Under the pieces are notes generated by a model. The model was given only the letters and a program-made list of their open reading frames with translations, was not told where the DNA came from and searched no databases. From contig JACTNC010000035.1 of the NCBI GenBank assembly GCA_014584295.1, forward strand, positions 19,217 to 83,216: 64,000 nucleotides of DNA. The letters run 5' to 3'. The stretch comes from Verrucomicrobiota bacterium (GTDB lineage Bacteria > Verrucomicrobiota > Verrucomicrobiia > Opitutales > Opitutaceae). Below, piece by piece: positions 20,075 to 28,861 of this stretch. Each line of letters opens with the position of its first letter. Positions within the stretch are counted from its first letter, which is position 1. The position numbers were made by a program, and so were the translations under genes.

Positions 20075-21742
20075 TCAGGGGTTGTGGTCGATGGGATCGC
20101 CGGGTTCCTGAAAATGCGTCCTGTAGGTCTTGTCGCTTGCAGCGAGCTTGAGGAACACATCAAGCGGCACCACTTCGGGCTTCTCGGAGAGGCGGCCAAA
20201 AATATCGGCCACCTTCTCGACCGAATTGGTTTCACGCACGTGCATGAGCAGGAAATAAGGGCGCTTGGGGTTCATCTGGATCAACTCCTCCAGATCCGCC
20301 GCGGCCTCCTCGAGCGGGCGGGCTGCGTCAAGGTAGTAGTCGTAGCTGAGGAAGGGCTTTCCGTTTCGAAGATCGAAGGTGTGCGCCGAGCCATAGCCAT
20401 TGATGAACCCGAGCACGTCGGGAAACTGCTGGTAATAGCGATCGACCAGTTCCCTTGGCAGGTCCGTATTGCCGACGTGACGGTTGCCTTCGGAGTAGTC
20501 CATGATCTCCATGACGTGGAGATCGAGCTGGGCCATCAGGTTTCTCGCCTTGGCCATGAGGGCGGGAAACTTTGCCGGCGGAATCGCTTGGGGATACATG
20601 TAGCCCGGCCCGGATAGGCCCCCGATGAAATAGTCATTGGGAGTCTTGCTCTCGTAGAAATACTGCAACGCCGGCGGATTGATCCAGATCCAGTTCATGA
20701 GCACCTGCCAATTGTAAGGGATCCTTCCACGCCCCGGCTTGGTCCAGGCGCCAATGCCCATCGAATCCGTGGAGACCGCGCAAATGTAGACCTTCTTTTC
20801 GGCCTTCAACACCGCGTCCGCCGCAACGCTGTGATTGTTGGCGAATTTGAAATCGGGTGTGAGCGGGATCTGTGAGGTGAAGGAAACATTGGGCAGATTG
20901 TGAAGCCCCTCCATGATGAGGCCGAAATTGCTCGTCAGCGTCGTATGCTGTCCCTCCGTATCCTTCGCGTAGGAGTGCCATCCGAGGACAACACTGGCGG
21001 GATTCTGCGCGCCGAGGAACTTCTTGAGGAGCGCGAGTTCCTCCGGGTGCTTCGGATTCGCCGAGAGGTCGGCAAAGAATGCGCGCTGCTGGATGCCGAA
21101 GTCGGCGATGCCCGGCTGCATCTCCATGCCGGCATGGCCGCCCATGACAACGTAGTAGTCGCGCGAGCAGCGAGCCCCGTATTCGGCGTAGACCTGTGCG
21201 TAGATCACGTGGTCGGGCATTCCGGTGAATCGGCCGCGAAGGTCGACGACGGGCTTCAATCCGTGCTTTGCAGCGAGCGGAAGCAGATCCTCGTTCACGA
21301 CCAGCAGATCCTCCAATCCGGAGATGGTGAAGGCGACCGTGAGGGAGGTCCGCACGTGCTTGTCCCAGACGACGCAACCCTTCGCATGACGCGCGAACTT
21401 GGCGAGCGCCGCATCGGCATCGTCGAGACCGAGCCTTGTAAAGGTCATCCCGTGCCGGCGCTCAAGAAATCCGATCAGCGGACGAACGATCTCCCACTGC
21501 CAGTTGAGCGGATACTCGAGATAGAGGCGGGGGGCCTCCCGGTTGGCCAGACCCTGCAGGGAGATGAGCAGGGCGTGAACGGGCAGATCGCCGTCGAGGC
21601 GCCAGTTTTCAGAAAGCGGCACGATTGTCGCCGAGGCGGGCGCGCGCTCGGCGCGGCGCAGGGCTGTCTGACCTGAGCACGGCCAAACGGACGCGAGAAG
21701 AAGACCGGCGAGAAGGAGGCGGAGAAAAAGGGGACGTTTCAT
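20075..21742 (-). CDS. GxGYxYP-domain protein, putative secreted glycoside hydrolase (copy 1)
   Basis: 555 residues with a signal peptide (MKRPLFLRLLLAGLLLASVW, cleavage near SGQ). The name-giving motif is GPGYMYP (~residues 378-384, in FIGGLSGPGYMYPQ). Other features shared with copy 2 at 26687: a SLQGLANREAPRLYL N-terminal segment, VMGGHAGMEMQPG, GWHSYAKDTEGQ, STDSMGIGAWTKPGRG and VVPLDVFLKLAAS. The family (GxGYxYP putative glycoside hydrolase) has no firmly known activity. It follows a lipocalin-like gene by 9 bases, the same pairing as at 26.7-28.9 kb. Confidence 0.85.
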   Translation of the reverse strand: MKRPLFLRLLLAGLLLASVWPCSGQTALRRAERAPASATIVPLSENWRLDGDLPVHALLISLQGLANREAPRLYLEYPLNWQWEIVRPLIGFLERRHGMTFTRLGLDDADAALAKFARHAKGCVVWDKHVRTSLTVAFTISGLEDLLVVNEDLLPLAAKHGLKPVVDLRGRFTGMPDHVIYAQVYAEYGARCSRDYYVVMGGHAGMEMQPGIADFGIQQRAFFADLSANPKHPEELALLKKFLGAQNPASVVLGWHSYAKDTEGQHTTLTSNFGLIMEGLHNLPNVSFTSQIPLTPDFKFANNHSVAADAVLKAEKKVYICAVSTDSMGIGAWTKPGRGRIPYNWQVLMNWIWINPPALQYFYESKTPNDYFIGGLSGPGYMYPQAIPPAKFPALMAKARNLMAQLDLHVMEIMDYSEGNRHVGNTDLPRELVDRYYQQFPDVLGFINGYGSAHTFDLRNGKPFLSYDYYLDAARPLEEAAADLEELIQMNPKRPYFLLMHVRETNSVEKVADIFGRLSEKPEVVPLDVFLKLAASDKTYRTHFQEPGDPIDHNP

Positions 21743-21751
21743 GACGCGGGA

Positions 21752-22285
21752 TTACTTGCCCTCAGCCGAGGCGAGGCGTTTGAAGACATAGACGATGGGA
21801 CGGTTGCGCGTGCTGCGCAGTTCGGTCAGCGTCAATTCCGCTCCGTTGGCGGAGAGCTTGTAGTCGCTCAGCACATTGATGGCGCGATCACCCTGCTGCG
21901 TGCTCAGCACGAAGTCGGAGGAGACGCGCAAGATCCGTCCGTCATCCAGCCAGTGCGCGGAGAGCTTTCTCTTGTGGTCGGGGCCCACGGCGGCACCGAG
22001 ATGCCGGTTGTCCGGCCAGTAGGTGAAGGGAAGCGTTGTCGATCTGCCTGTAGTGGGGAAGGTGGACGTGTCCCGGAATTCGCGGCGTCCGTTGGCAAAC
22101 CTGCGTTCGACGGTGACAGATTTCCCGGTGACCCGAAGTGTCAGATCGTACTCCTTCCACGGGCTGAGGTCGGTGCTTTGAGAGGGATCGATCCGCCACG
22201 TGCCCGTGAGTGGTGACGGAGGCGCGGCCTGCAAGAACGTAGCGAGGAGCAGGCCAAGAAGCAGCAGGGAGTGACGACGAAGCAT
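21752..22285 (-). CDS. Secreted lipocalin-like small protein (copy 1)
   Basis: 177 residues with a signal peptide (MLRRHSLLLLGLLLATFLQA). The mature protein begins with LTGTWRIDPSQST and is a run of predicted beta strands ending in a basic VYVFKRL strand, as expected for a lipocalin-type barrel. It is clearly paralogous to the gene at 28322 (GxWRxD start, SPW.../DGWSQWDL, TEGD-like loop, RPIVYVFKR versus QPLVYRFTK end). Role unknown; likely a partner or accessory of the adjacent GxGYxYP protein. An in-frame ATG further upstream (22363) would put 26 residues ahead of the signal peptide and is unlikely. Confidence 0.7.
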   Translation of the reverse strand: MLRRHSLLLLGLLLATFLQAAPPSPLTGTWRIDPSQSTDLSPWKEYDLTLRVTGKSVTVERRFANGRREFRDTSTFPTTGRSTTLPFTYWPDNRHLGAAVGPDHKRKLSAHWLDDGRILRVSSDFVLSTQQGDRAINVLSDYKLSANGAELTLTELRSTRNRPIVYVFKRLASAEGK

Positions 22286-22359
22286 GGCGGGAAGAGGTGG
22301 GAGGAGGGAGCGTTCAGACAGGATCCGATATCGGGGGCGATGTTGCGAGACGATGGATC

Positions 22360-24558
22360 TCAATTTCCGAGCAGTACGGAACCTGTTTGGGCGTCGAAGA
22401 TTGTCGTGCTGCGCGGTGGCAGCACGACCGACAGGACCTTTCCATTGGGCAGCCGCAGGGTGCGGGCGCCGCCATCGAGCGTGTGGACCATGAGCAGGCC
22501 GTCACCGTGCGCGGTGGCATCGTCATGATCGTTGATCACATGGCAGCCGGCACGGCGGCCGAGCGCCCGCAGGATGCCGGGTGACGTCGGGCTGATGCCA
22601 AACGACCACCAGGTAACACTGCCATCCTCGCGCCAGGCGGCGCTCGTGCTGCCATCGGACCATCGGCCGGCTACGTGGCTGTCCGGTACATTGTAGACGG
22701 GGACAAATTTGGGAGGCTCGAGTTTTTGTTCCTCGGCAGCGTCGTCGAGCATGAGGGTGGAAACCGGTGCCGCGAATTCGCGACCCGAGGTGAGAATCCC
22801 GTTGGCGGAGGTTGCAAGATGACCGCCGATTTCCCGGCCGTTGCTCCATCCGACATACCCGGTGAACACGACATGCCGCCCCGCCGTGGCCACGCGTGAC
22901 GCAATCGTTTCCCGTTGCTTGTCGTCGAGCACGACGGTGGACCCAAAGATGACGAGCTTGAAGGGAGAAAGGTCGAGCGTGGCGAGTTCACCGATCAGCG
23001 CCTCGTCGAACATCAGGCCCGAGTGGTAGAGTCCCTCAAGCAGTCCATCCATGCCGCGCCCGGAGAAGGGATTTGGACCGACCGGAGGCTGGTCTCCGAA
23101 CTTGAAACCCTCAAGCGACCAGCGTTTCGCGACGGTGTGGCAGAATGACCACGGGTCGTGAATGACCAGGACATCCGTCGGGCGGTAATACGGGTGGGCA
23201 TGACGCGCTTGCGCAATGCCGTGCACGGCCTTGATCTCGGCTGAAAGGCGCGGGTGATCCCACCACCCCACATTGCCATAGCCGGCGAAATCAGGCGTGC
23301 CGGCAATCATGCCGAAGTCGAACCACCATTGTCCCCCGCCACGCAGCACGGGGAGGAGCGAGTTGCGGCGCAGGAAGGCGATGTCGTCCTCAAGCGATGA
23401 ATGAAATTTGCGATCCCAGGGGCAGCCGACGAATGACGTGGCGTGATCATTCTCGTCGAGCCAGAGTTTGCCGGCGCGACGCACGGCTCCCGTGATGCCC
23501 CGTCCGTGTCCCGAGCCTCCCATGGCACGAACACCGTCGGTGTAGGATGCGGGCGAACAAAGACAGTCGAGGTGGGGCGATGCGAGCACCTTGTCGTGGG
23601 CAAGGTGGCTGCCGGCGGCGTTGCGTGCGAACTGACCGTAGAAATAGCCTTGAAAGGCGGCCGTGACAATTGGGCGCGGCCAGGAACGTTTCACGTTGGC
23701 TGCGAGATCAAGAAGCGCGTCGGCCATGGTGGAATGCAGCCACGTGAAGTAGTCGATCAGGTCCTGGTGCACGCGCGGATCGCGGAGAGGGCCCAGGTCG
23801 GCTCGCTCGCGCGAAGGTGAATCCGGCGCCGTGACGGCGTCGATCTGCTGGCCCGGTCGGTTCCACGCGGTGGCGAGTGCCGCATCCGATCCGTAGCGAT
23901 TGCGCAGCCAGGCGCGGTAGGACTTTGTTGCAACGACGCCCGTGTCGGGATCGTGGTGGAGGAATCCAAATTGATGCCATTCGCCGTAGAGGCCGTAGGC
24001 AAGATGGATGCCGAAAACGGAGCCTCCCTCCGGTGTCGCGCCGAACTGGCGGCAGAATTCCGAAATGTGACCGTTCGCCCAGTCCAGCCACTTGCGCGAG
24101 GCGAAGCTTGCGCGGGCCGGAAGTCCGCCATCTGTCGCAATCCGCCGGGGCAGGCCCCAGGGAGCGGGATCGTCAACCGTTCCGTCCGCGTAGCCCACGC
24201 ACTCATCGGGATGCTGATCCACCCACCAGCGCGGTGCGTTGGCGTGAAGTCGAAACATGATGGCTGCATTGGGATTCCGTTCGAGCGCACCGGCGACCTG
24301 TTTGCGAGGGATCGTGAGGTCGAGTGTCGCTCCGGGACCCGCGATCATGTCCTCTATCCAAAGATCGAGTTCAATCAGACAGACTCCCTGGCGTCCAAAG
24401 AGCTCGATATTTCGACCGGGAACCTCCTCCCAGGACCAGCGGCCACCGGGGCAGTCGGTCAGCGCGTAGATGAGCGGTGCATGAGGGATTCCGTTGATGA
24501 TCAGCGTCGGGCGACCGGCGCGCATTTCAACGGAGGAAACAAGAGGAGGACGAGACAT
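22360..24558 (-). CDS. GH42-like (beta-galactosidase-like) glycoside hydrolase
   Basis: 732 residues from the ATG at 24558. No signal peptide is evident. The N-terminal ~400 residues read as a TIM barrel (LYALTDCPGGRWSWEEV, AIMFRLHANAPRWW, then FGIHLAYGLYGEWHQFG holding a candidate acid/base Glu, and KLWLDENDHATS holding a candidate nucleophile Glu). Next comes a flavodoxin/GATase-like middle domain (LVIFGSTVVLDDKQRETI... VVFTGYVGWSNG) and a beta C-terminus, the order found in GH42-type enzymes. The family number is a fold-level guess. It lies 74 bases upstream of the lipocalin-like gene and 20 bases downstream of the heparinase-like gene. Confidence 0.6.
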   Translation of the reverse strand: MSRPPLVSSVEMRAGRPTLIINGIPHAPLIYALTDCPGGRWSWEEVPGRNIELFGRQGVCLIELDLWIEDMIAGPGATLDLTIPRKQVAGALERNPNAAIMFRLHANAPRWWVDQHPDECVGYADGTVDDPAPWGLPRRIATDGGLPARASFASRKWLDWANGHISEFCRQFGATPEGGSVFGIHLAYGLYGEWHQFGFLHHDPDTGVVATKSYRAWLRNRYGSDAALATAWNRPGQQIDAVTAPDSPSRERADLGPLRDPRVHQDLIDYFTWLHSTMADALLDLAANVKRSWPRPIVTAAFQGYFYGQFARNAAGSHLAHDKVLASPHLDCLCSPASYTDGVRAMGGSGHGRGITGAVRRAGKLWLDENDHATSFVGCPWDRKFHSSLEDDIAFLRRNSLLPVLRGGGQWWFDFGMIAGTPDFAGYGNVGWWDHPRLSAEIKAVHGIAQARHAHPYYRPTDVLVIHDPWSFCHTVAKRWSLEGFKFGDQPPVGPNPFSGRGMDGLLEGLYHSGLMFDEALIGELATLDLSPFKLVIFGSTVVLDDKQRETIASRVATAGRHVVFTGYVGWSNGREIGGHLATSANGILTSGREFAAPVSTLMLDDAAEEQKLEPPKFVPVYNVPDSHVAGRWSDGSTSAAWREDGSVTWWSFGISPTSPGILRALGRRAGCHVINDHDDATAHGDGLLMVHTLDGGARTLRLPNGKVLSVVLPPRSTTIFDAQTGSVLLGN

Positions 24559-24578
24559 GAAGCGGGCTGATGGGTGAA

Positions 24579-26666
24579 TTAGGCGAGGGTGATCGTTGGC
24601 AATGTTCCTGCCGGATCGATCAGTACGTTGACCTTGCGGCCGCGGTGGGACCCGGTCACCCGCCAAGAGCCGCGCTCCTCGCGGACATGAAGATCGCCTT
24701 GCGACTGCGGTCCGGGGGAAGGCTGCGCGGTGGCCACCGTCAGCAGCACGTGCGAGGCAGCGGAAGGGGAGACCGCTTCGACGAAGGGATGAATTCCCTC
24801 CGACTCCGGCAGGTCGTGCTTGAGAACCGAGCAGGCAATGCTTCCCGCGGAATGGACGGATGCATTCAGACTCGCGAACGGGCGCGCGATGCTGAATGCG
24901 TTACCCTTCGCGGTGGCGACTCCGTTGCCGTCGTCATTGTACACCTGATAGCGAAGTTGCACAGGTTCGGCGGTAGAGAGCGTGACGCGATCGAGCATCA
25001 GGAGGATGTCCGGCTTGAGATAGATCAGGGTGCGATCGATGCGTTGGACCTCGGGAAGCACGAGTGAATAGGCCTCGGTGGCATCGCTGGTGACGGTCAT
25101 CCAGTCGGGACCCGTCTTGTACGATTGCACGTGCGCCCATGCCCAGGAGGCGTTGGTACCTTCATGTCCGTCATGGTATTGATGGCCGTATCCGTTGACG
25201 AGGACGGCGGTGTGGGCTGCGGTGAGTCGCAGTTTCCAGCGTGGAATTGTGTACGAATAACCGGCACGGAATGGATCGTGGAAGAGACGTTCGCCGTAGG
25301 CCTTGAAGATGACGCTGTTTCGGTCGGCGTGTTCATGGTTCGCCGGTCCTCCGCTTCGCAGGGCGACAACACAGTCATCCGCGGTCCACCCCGTCCGTGA
25401 AATGACGATGTCGTTTGAGAGGCGGACATTCAGCAACGATGCATCGGGTGCGCGCGACGGAGCTTTTTCGTCGAACCAGATGAAGCCAAAGTGGGAGGTC
25501 ATAGCGCCGATGTTCAGCGCACAATACTGGGCAAGCGGATCGTGGTGCGTGCGGCTGACCCAGGCAGCGATTGCGAAATCACTTGTGGTAAGAGAATCGC
25601 TGAAATTGACGATGTCCCTCTCCGGGTCGACCCTGAGCGTGGGGATGACGATGTTGCTCGGCGACTTGGCAGGATCCCATGCGCTGCCTTTCGTTGGCAT
25701 GGAGTAGGCAAGGGCGTAACGCACCGTCCCTGGGTAGTTGATGAGATTGCGATCATCGATACCGAGCCGCCGCCAGAGCGTCTCCGCAAAGATGGCCAGG
25801 TGCATGGTAGTGTAACCCCAGTAGCTGGCGCCTTCGTCGTAGGCCCCATCGGAGCCATACATGGTCGAGAAGGCCTTGGCGCTCGAGCGCGCCATGTCGA
25901 GCCATTGCGATGCCTGGGGATGGCGGTCATGCAGCAAGACCGCCGCGATGCCGAGGGCGGCAACGGGAATGATTTTCAGGTTTGTCGCATTGAGGATGAG
26001 CGGCCAGCGCGCGAGGCTGACGCGGAAGGCCTGCGGATAGTCGTCCTCCGGATCGAATCCCCATCCCTTGACGCGGTCTGGGTACTTCATGCCGTAGAGC
26101 GTCGTGAAACAGGCGGGTGCGCCCTTTGTTGCGATGTTGTGTTCGATGTCGGCGATCTCCTGTTCGGAGAGCGCACCGCGCAGAAAGTCGAGCGAGTAGG
26201 CGAGCGCGATGGTTGCCTCGGGTGCGCGCTGCAGCCCCATCACGGTCTTTCCACCTTCAAGAAAGTAGTCCCATTTTGGGTACTCGATGAGTTTGCGGAT
26301 CGCGAGCTTCGCCACCTCGAGATGGGAGGCGTCATTGTTGACGGCGTAGACGAAGGACGAGCGTTCCACGATCTGCCGGCAGCGCATCATGTCCGCGACA
26401 TGGTTGTTGAAGCGCACCTTGTTCTTCAGGAAATCCATGTCGGCAGCCAGGTCCGCGCCCGACATTTCAGCCCAGAGCTTTGCGAAGCGCGGGTGGCGGG
26501 TGTTGGCGCGGATGCGTGGCAGGTCGGATTCATCGAACAGCAGCCCCCGCTTGCCCCCAGCCGGTGCAGGAGCGGGCCGGGCGGCGGACAGGGGAAGGCG
26601 TGTGAGGGGCAGCGACGCGGTGAGAACCGCGGAGTTTTTCAGGAATGTGCGTCGGGTGGTACTCAT
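24579..26666 (-). CDS. Heparinase II/III-family protein, Tat-exported
   Basis: 695 residues. It starts with a twin-arginine signal (STTRRTFLKNSAVLTASLPL). A helical toroid follows (~40-390; GLLFDESDLPRIRANTRHP, ALAYSLDFL, DGAYDEGASYWGYTTMHLAIF), then the beta-sandwich part with SRTGWTADDCVVALRSGGPANHEHADRN(S), where the His residues of the lyase family lie. Such enzymes cleave uronic-acid-containing polysaccharides (heparin, alginate) by beta-elimination. It is packed between a GxGYxYP gene (20 bases upstream) and a GH42-like gene (20 bases downstream). Confidence 0.82.
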   Translation of the reverse strand: MSTTRRTFLKNSAVLTASLPLTRLPLSAARPAPAPAGGKRGLLFDESDLPRIRANTRHPRFAKLWAEMSGADLAADMDFLKNKVRFNNHVADMMRCRQIVERSSFVYAVNNDASHLEVAKLAIRKLIEYPKWDYFLEGGKTVMGLQRAPEATIALAYSLDFLRGALSEQEIADIEHNIATKGAPACFTTLYGMKYPDRVKGWGFDPEDDYPQAFRVSLARWPLILNATNLKIIPVAALGIAAVLLHDRHPQASQWLDMARSSAKAFSTMYGSDGAYDEGASYWGYTTMHLAIFAETLWRRLGIDDRNLINYPGTVRYALAYSMPTKGSAWDPAKSPSNIVIPTLRVDPERDIVNFSDSLTTSDFAIAAWVSRTHHDPLAQYCALNIGAMTSHFGFIWFDEKAPSRAPDASLLNVRLSNDIVISRTGWTADDCVVALRSGGPANHEHADRNSVIFKAYGERLFHDPFRAGYSYTIPRWKLRLTAAHTAVLVNGYGHQYHDGHEGTNASWAWAHVQSYKTGPDWMTVTSDATEAYSLVLPEVQRIDRTLIYLKPDILLMLDRVTLSTAEPVQLRYQVYNDDGNGVATAKGNAFSIARPFASLNASVHSAGSIACSVLKHDLPESEGIHPFVEAVSPSAASHVLLTVATAQPSPGPQSQGDLHVREERGSWRVTGSHRGRKVNVLIDPAGTLPTITLA

Positions 26667-26686
26667 AAGGGGGTGGGGAGGTTGTG

Positions 26687-28318
26687 CTATTTCCTATAAC
26701 CCTCGAAATGTTTCGGATCGTCAGGATCCTGGTAGCGCGTGGTGTAGGTCTTCCTGCTGGCGGCGAGCTTCAGGAAAACGTCGAGCGGTACGACCTCGAC
26801 CGGGCCGTCGAGCTGTTTGACGACCTCGACCAGGCTGTTGACGTCGTTGGATTCCCGGACGTGAACGAGGAGAAAGTATGGACGCTTTGAGTTGAGGGCG
26901 ATGAGCTCGTTGAGGTCGGCGGCGACCTCGGATCGCGGGCGGCGGGGGTCGATGTAGTAGTCGTAGGAAATCATGGGCCGTGTGTCGCGCAGGTCACGCG
27001 TGCGGGCCGGACCGTAGCCGTTGATGAAGCCAATGACATCGGGGAATGCCGCGTAGTATCGATCGACGGTTTCCTTGGTCAGGTCGGCGTTGCCCACATT
27101 TCCGTCGGCGGCGGAGTTGTCCATGATCTCGAGCGCCTGTTCGTCGAGCTCGGCCATGAGCGTGCGTGCCTCCTTCATGAGCCCGGGAAATTTAGCGGCG
27201 GGGATGTGGTTGGGATACATGTAGCCCGGGCCGCTGAGTCCGCCGATGAAGTAGTCGTTTGGCGTGGCACTTTCGTGAAAGTATTCGAGCGCGGCCGGGG
27301 AAAACTTTGTCCAGTTCATCGTGACCTGCCATGCGAAAGGCAGTTTGCCGCGGCCCGGCTTGGTCCAGACACCGATGCCGATGCTGTCCGACTGGACGAA
27401 TGAGAGATAGACCTTGGGTCCCGCCACGAGTTTCTCACCCGGCGTGGTGTGATGATTGTTGGTGAACTTGAAGCCGGGAGTGAACGTGAACTGGCAGTTG
27501 AAGGAGAGGTTGGGCAGATTGTGGAGTCCCTCCATCTTCAGGCCGTATCCGGAAAGCAGCGTGGTCCATTGCTCCTCGGTGTCTTTGCCATACGAGTGCC
27601 ATCCGAAAACGGTTGCGCCGTCGTTGAGCTGAGAGAGGAGCTTCTGTGCCAATGCGAGTTCTGCGGCATGTTTGGGATTGGCGGATAGATCGCTGAAGAA
27701 CATGCGCTGACGCACGCCCCAGTCCGCCATGCCGGGCATACGAACCGCCCCCGCGTGTCCGCCCATCAGCATGAAGGCATCGTGGTTGCAGCGCGCCCAG
27801 TAGCGCCGGGCTGCGTCACCGTAGATTTCGGCGTCGGTCTTTCCATCGTACCGGCCGCGGAGATCATCGATCTTTTTCAGACCATGGCTCTCAGCGGTCG
27901 AGATCAATGCAGGCGTGACAACAAGAGCGTCTTCGAGTCCGGCGATGGTGAAGGCGACGTTCATCGTCGCCGCAACCGCGGGATCCCAGACGACATAACC
28001 GCGCGCGGCGTTGGAGAACTGGTTGAGCGCCGCCTTGGCAGTCTTCAGTTCGGTGAATCGGACGCCATGCTTGCGTTCGTAGAACGAGTAAAGCGGTGCG
28101 GTGATCTCCCACTGGTATTCGGGAGGATGGATGACGTAGAACTGGGGCGACTTGCGATTCGCAAGGCCCTGCAGGCTCAGCAGCATCGCCTTTTCGGGAA
28201 GCCCGCCGGCGACATTCCAGTCGAGGTTCCAGCGCATGACGAATGCGGAGCGCGCAGGTTCCGCAGCCGGGAGAGCGACGCAGACGGTGAGGAGAATAAA
28301 GGGAATCAGGCGTCGCAT
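26687..28318 (-). CDS. GxGYxYP-domain protein, putative secreted glycoside hydrolase (copy 2)
   Basis: 543 residues with a signal peptide (MRRLIPFILLTVCVALPAAEP). It carries the same GLSGPGYMYP motif and the other landmarks of copy 1: LSLQGLANRKSPQFY, LMGGHAGAVRMPG, FGWHSYGKDTEEQW, QSDSIGIGVWTKPGRG, INGYGPARTRDL, VVPLDVFLKLAAS. The two proteins are similar along their whole length, so they arose by duplication, together with their small partner genes. Starts 3 bases after the lipocalin-like gene, so they are almost certainly one transcript. Confidence 0.85.
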   Translation of the reverse strand: MRRLIPFILLTVCVALPAAEPARSAFVMRWNLDWNVAGGLPEKAMLLSLQGLANRKSPQFYVIHPPEYQWEITAPLYSFYERKHGVRFTELKTAKAALNQFSNAARGYVVWDPAVAATMNVAFTIAGLEDALVVTPALISTAESHGLKKIDDLRGRYDGKTDAEIYGDAARRYWARCNHDAFMLMGGHAGAVRMPGMADWGVRQRMFFSDLSANPKHAAELALAQKLLSQLNDGATVFGWHSYGKDTEEQWTTLLSGYGLKMEGLHNLPNLSFNCQFTFTPGFKFTNNHHTTPGEKLVAGPKVYLSFVQSDSIGIGVWTKPGRGKLPFAWQVTMNWTKFSPAALEYFHESATPNDYFIGGLSGPGYMYPNHIPAAKFPGLMKEARTLMAELDEQALEIMDNSAADGNVGNADLTKETVDRYYAAFPDVIGFINGYGPARTRDLRDTRPMISYDYYIDPRRPRSEVAADLNELIALNSKRPYFLLVHVRESNDVNSLVEVVKQLDGPVEVVPLDVFLKLAASRKTYTTRYQDPDDPKHFEGYRK

Positions 28319-28321
28319 GGC

Positions 28322-28861
28322 TTAGTTCTCCGGGGTGACTTTGGTAAAACGGTAGACGAGCGGCTGGGGACGCGAACTGTGAAGCTCGATCAGGAGCAGT
28401 GATCTGTCGCCCTCGAGCAGGCGGTATTCGCAGTAGATGCGCATGTTTTCCTCGCCCTGGGATATCTCGATGGGTGTGTCGGCCTCGACCCGCAGCGTGC
28501 GGTCGCCGTCGATCCATGCGGCCTTCACCGTGGTGAGACCTCCTTTCGCCGGGTAGAGGGCCATATGGCGCTGTTCGACACGGAAGAAGTTGGCGACCTT
28601 TGAGGAGTGTCGGGTGTCGACCGTTGTGGTTGCGGTATGCTTGGTGGAGCGCCACTGCATGTCATGTTGCAGGTTCACCCGCGTGCCATCGGTCGTGATG
28701 ACGAGGTCCCATTGGCTCCAGCCGTCCAGCGCTGAGCTGCGTGAGGTATCGAGCCTCCAGCGACCATCCATGGGGGACGTTGCGAAGGAGGCGAGTGGCA
28801 GGAGAAGTCCCATCAGGACGGACAGGTAGTATAGTCTAGGCATTGTGAAAGATCGTATCAT
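28322..28861 (-). CDS. Secreted lipocalin-like small protein (copy 2)
   Basis: 179 residues from the ATG at 28861, which overlaps the S9 peptidase stop as ATGA. An internal ATG at 28843 also gives a good signal peptide (MPRLYYLSVLMGLLLPLASFA). The mature part starts MDGRWRLDTSRSS and is beta-rich, ending in PLVYRFTKV, matching its paralogue at 21752 in length, start and end. Function unknown; position directly ahead of a GxGYxYP gene is conserved between the two loci. Confidence 0.7.
   Translation of the reverse strand: MIRSFTMPRLYYLSVLMGLLLPLASFATSPMDGRWRLDTSRSSALDGWSQWDLVITTDGTRVNLQHDMQWRSTKHTATTTVDTRHSSKVANFFRVEQRHMALYPAKGGLTTVKAAWIDGDRTLRVEADTPIEISQGEENMRIYCEYRLLEGDRSLLLIELHSSRPQPLVYRFTKVTPEN

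Noticed and set aside
25491..26699. A 402-codon plus-strand frame antisense to the heparinase-like gene
   Set aside because: No domain and composition typical of an opposite-strand shadow; the opposite frame has a Tat signal and lyase motifs.
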